Notes under the pieces: generated by a model | Database searches by the model: none | What the model was told of the DNA's origin: nothing | Seen by the model: only the letters and a program-made list of their open reading frames with translations | Made by a program: the position numbers and the translations under genes | Shown: piece after piece, positions 63,242-64,000 of the stretch | Layout of the letters: every line of letters starts with the position of its first letter | Numbering within the stretch: the stretch's first letter is position 1 | Assembly (NCBI GenBank): GCA_039545275.1 | Contig: BCHS01000016.1 | Location: forward strand, 62,001 to 126,000 | Direction: 5' to 3' | From: Pseudomicrostroma phylloplanum | Taxonomy: Eukaryota; Basidiomycota; Exobasidiomycetes; Microstromatales | DNA length: 64,000 nt

Positions 63242-64000
63242 ATGACTACAGCCGCAGCACCATCAGCGTCCACCTCGAGGGCGTCGTCAAAGGCCGCCAC
63301 GCCAGCGCCGGCGGCAGGTCCAGCGCCCACGTCCTCTGGCTCTGGCTCTTCCCGTCCTACCCCCCTCTTCACACACACATCGCAACACACATCCTACCAC
63401 TACCCTCGTCTACCTGAATTCAATGCAAGCACTTTCTCCTCCTCCTCCTCTTCCTCTTCCTCCTCGTCGCACCTCGACGAGTCCTCTGCAGCTCTCCTTC
63501 AGGCGTACTACCTCTCCCGCTTACCTCTCCTAGCAAAGGCATTTGGCTTCCACGAGCGAGTGCTGGCGACGGCAATGAGCTACTTTAAGCGCTTCTGGTT
63601 GCCACAGACGGGCAGACGTGTGGAGAGGCCGCTGAGAGGCGCAAAGGGACGAGCTTTGACGGGAGGTAAAGGGGTGAAGGTCATCATGTGAGTGATCGGC
63701 GGGTAAGACGCTGTACAAGTGCATCGAATCTTACATCTCTCATCGCTTCCTCGCTCCCTCGCTCCCTCGCTCCCAGGCTCATTTCCCTCTTCCTTGCAAC
63801 AAAGACACACTCCACACCAATCTCCCTCGCCCAATTCGCCAGCCGCGTCACCCCTTCTGCTCCCTCCTCCTCGAGTAGCAGCAAAGCCCACGAAGAGCGC
63901 CAAGCCGCCGTCGCCGAGACGTCTTCTTCCATCCTCGAGAACGAATTCGAAGTAGCCAGCGTCCTCGGCTGGCGGTTTCGCGTCACACACGCCTTCGAGG
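63242..64000 (+). CDS. CCL1: Cyclin H (Ccl1)-like TFIIH cyclin, 5' part
   Basis: Exons are 63242-63687 and 63777 to beyond the window edge (phase 2 join), with about 223 residues visible. After a Ser/Ala/Pro-rich start, the first cyclin box begins: LLQAYYLSRLPLLAKAFGFH, then ATAMSYFKRFWLP, and across the splice VKVIM-LISLFLATKTHSTPISL. It ends in the visible part with ILENEFEVASVLGWRFRVTH, matching the LLExExxxLxxLxFxLxxxxP region of cyclin H. The partner would be the Kin28/Cdk7 kinase that phosphorylates the RNA polymerase II C-terminal domain in TFIIH. A basic insertion (GRRVERPLRGAKGRALTGG) separates two cyclin helices. Cyclin C-type (Ssn8) is the main alternative. The 3' part lies outside the window. 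Confidence 0.82.

Noticed and set aside
1..64000. CRISPR arrays, tRNA/rRNA genes, complete transposons
   Set aside because: No regularly spaced repeats, convincing tRNA A/B boxes with cloverleaf, rRNA sequence, or transposase/reverse transcriptase motifs were found by eye.

Overview
The window is nuclear DNA of a fungus, most probably a basidiomycete. Introns are short (about 50-120 bases) with GTGAGT/GTAAGT donors and CAG/TAG acceptors, coding sequence is G+C-rich, and proteins carry long Ser/Ala-rich low-complexity stretches. Recognisable genes include a fungal ATP synthase subunit g, a Bqt4-type nuclear-envelope protein and a cytochrome b5-acyl-CoA dehydrogenase fusion. A relative of the smut fungi (Ustilaginomycotina) is my best guess; nothing in the sequence fixes it. 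I rebuilt gene models by hand from splice signals and phase matching.

Block 1 (1-18.9 kb) looks housekeeping. It holds the 3' end of a coiled-coil protein, an ETFRF1-like LYR protein, phosphomannose isomerase, the TFIIA large subunit (four exons), mitochondrial Lon protease, an unrecognised coiled-coil protein and a 1,426-residue Ser/Ala-rich single-span membrane protein.

Block 2 (19.1-36.9 kb) is the unusual part and has a lower gene density. Two divergently transcribed GH26-like glycoside hydrolases are followed by a minimal forkhead protein, a bacterial-type GDP-mannose pyrophosphorylase, a membrane acyltransferase-3 protein, and a 1,011-residue protein fusing an acyltransferase-3 domain to an egghead-like GT2 beta-mannosyltransferase. 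A short piece of acetyl-CoA carboxylase follows. Together these suggest a locus for making, acylating and trimming a mannose-containing glycolipid or polysaccharide: sugar donor, polymer or lipid glycosylation, O-acylation, glycan cleavage and perhaps a dedicated regulator. This is inference from content and proximity.

Block 3 (37.3-55 kb) returns to ordinary cell biology: ATP synthase subunit g with an Ala/Lys-rich helical insertion, a PXA-PX-Nexin_C sorting nexin, the Bqt4-like protein, a small Lys/Ala-rich protein, an SMP/C2 membrane-contact protein, and the cytochrome b5-acyl-CoA dehydrogenase.

Block 4 (56.3-61.1 kb) encodes an unrecognised protein, or a tandem gene pair. It has an acidic N-terminus with two SUMO-interaction-like motifs, a GIY-YIG-like segment, and two clearly homologous modules of about 390 residues in tandem. 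The first module carries a frameshift. The window ends with a 2-hydroxyacid dehydrogenase and the 5' part of a cyclin H (Ccl1)-like gene running off the edge.
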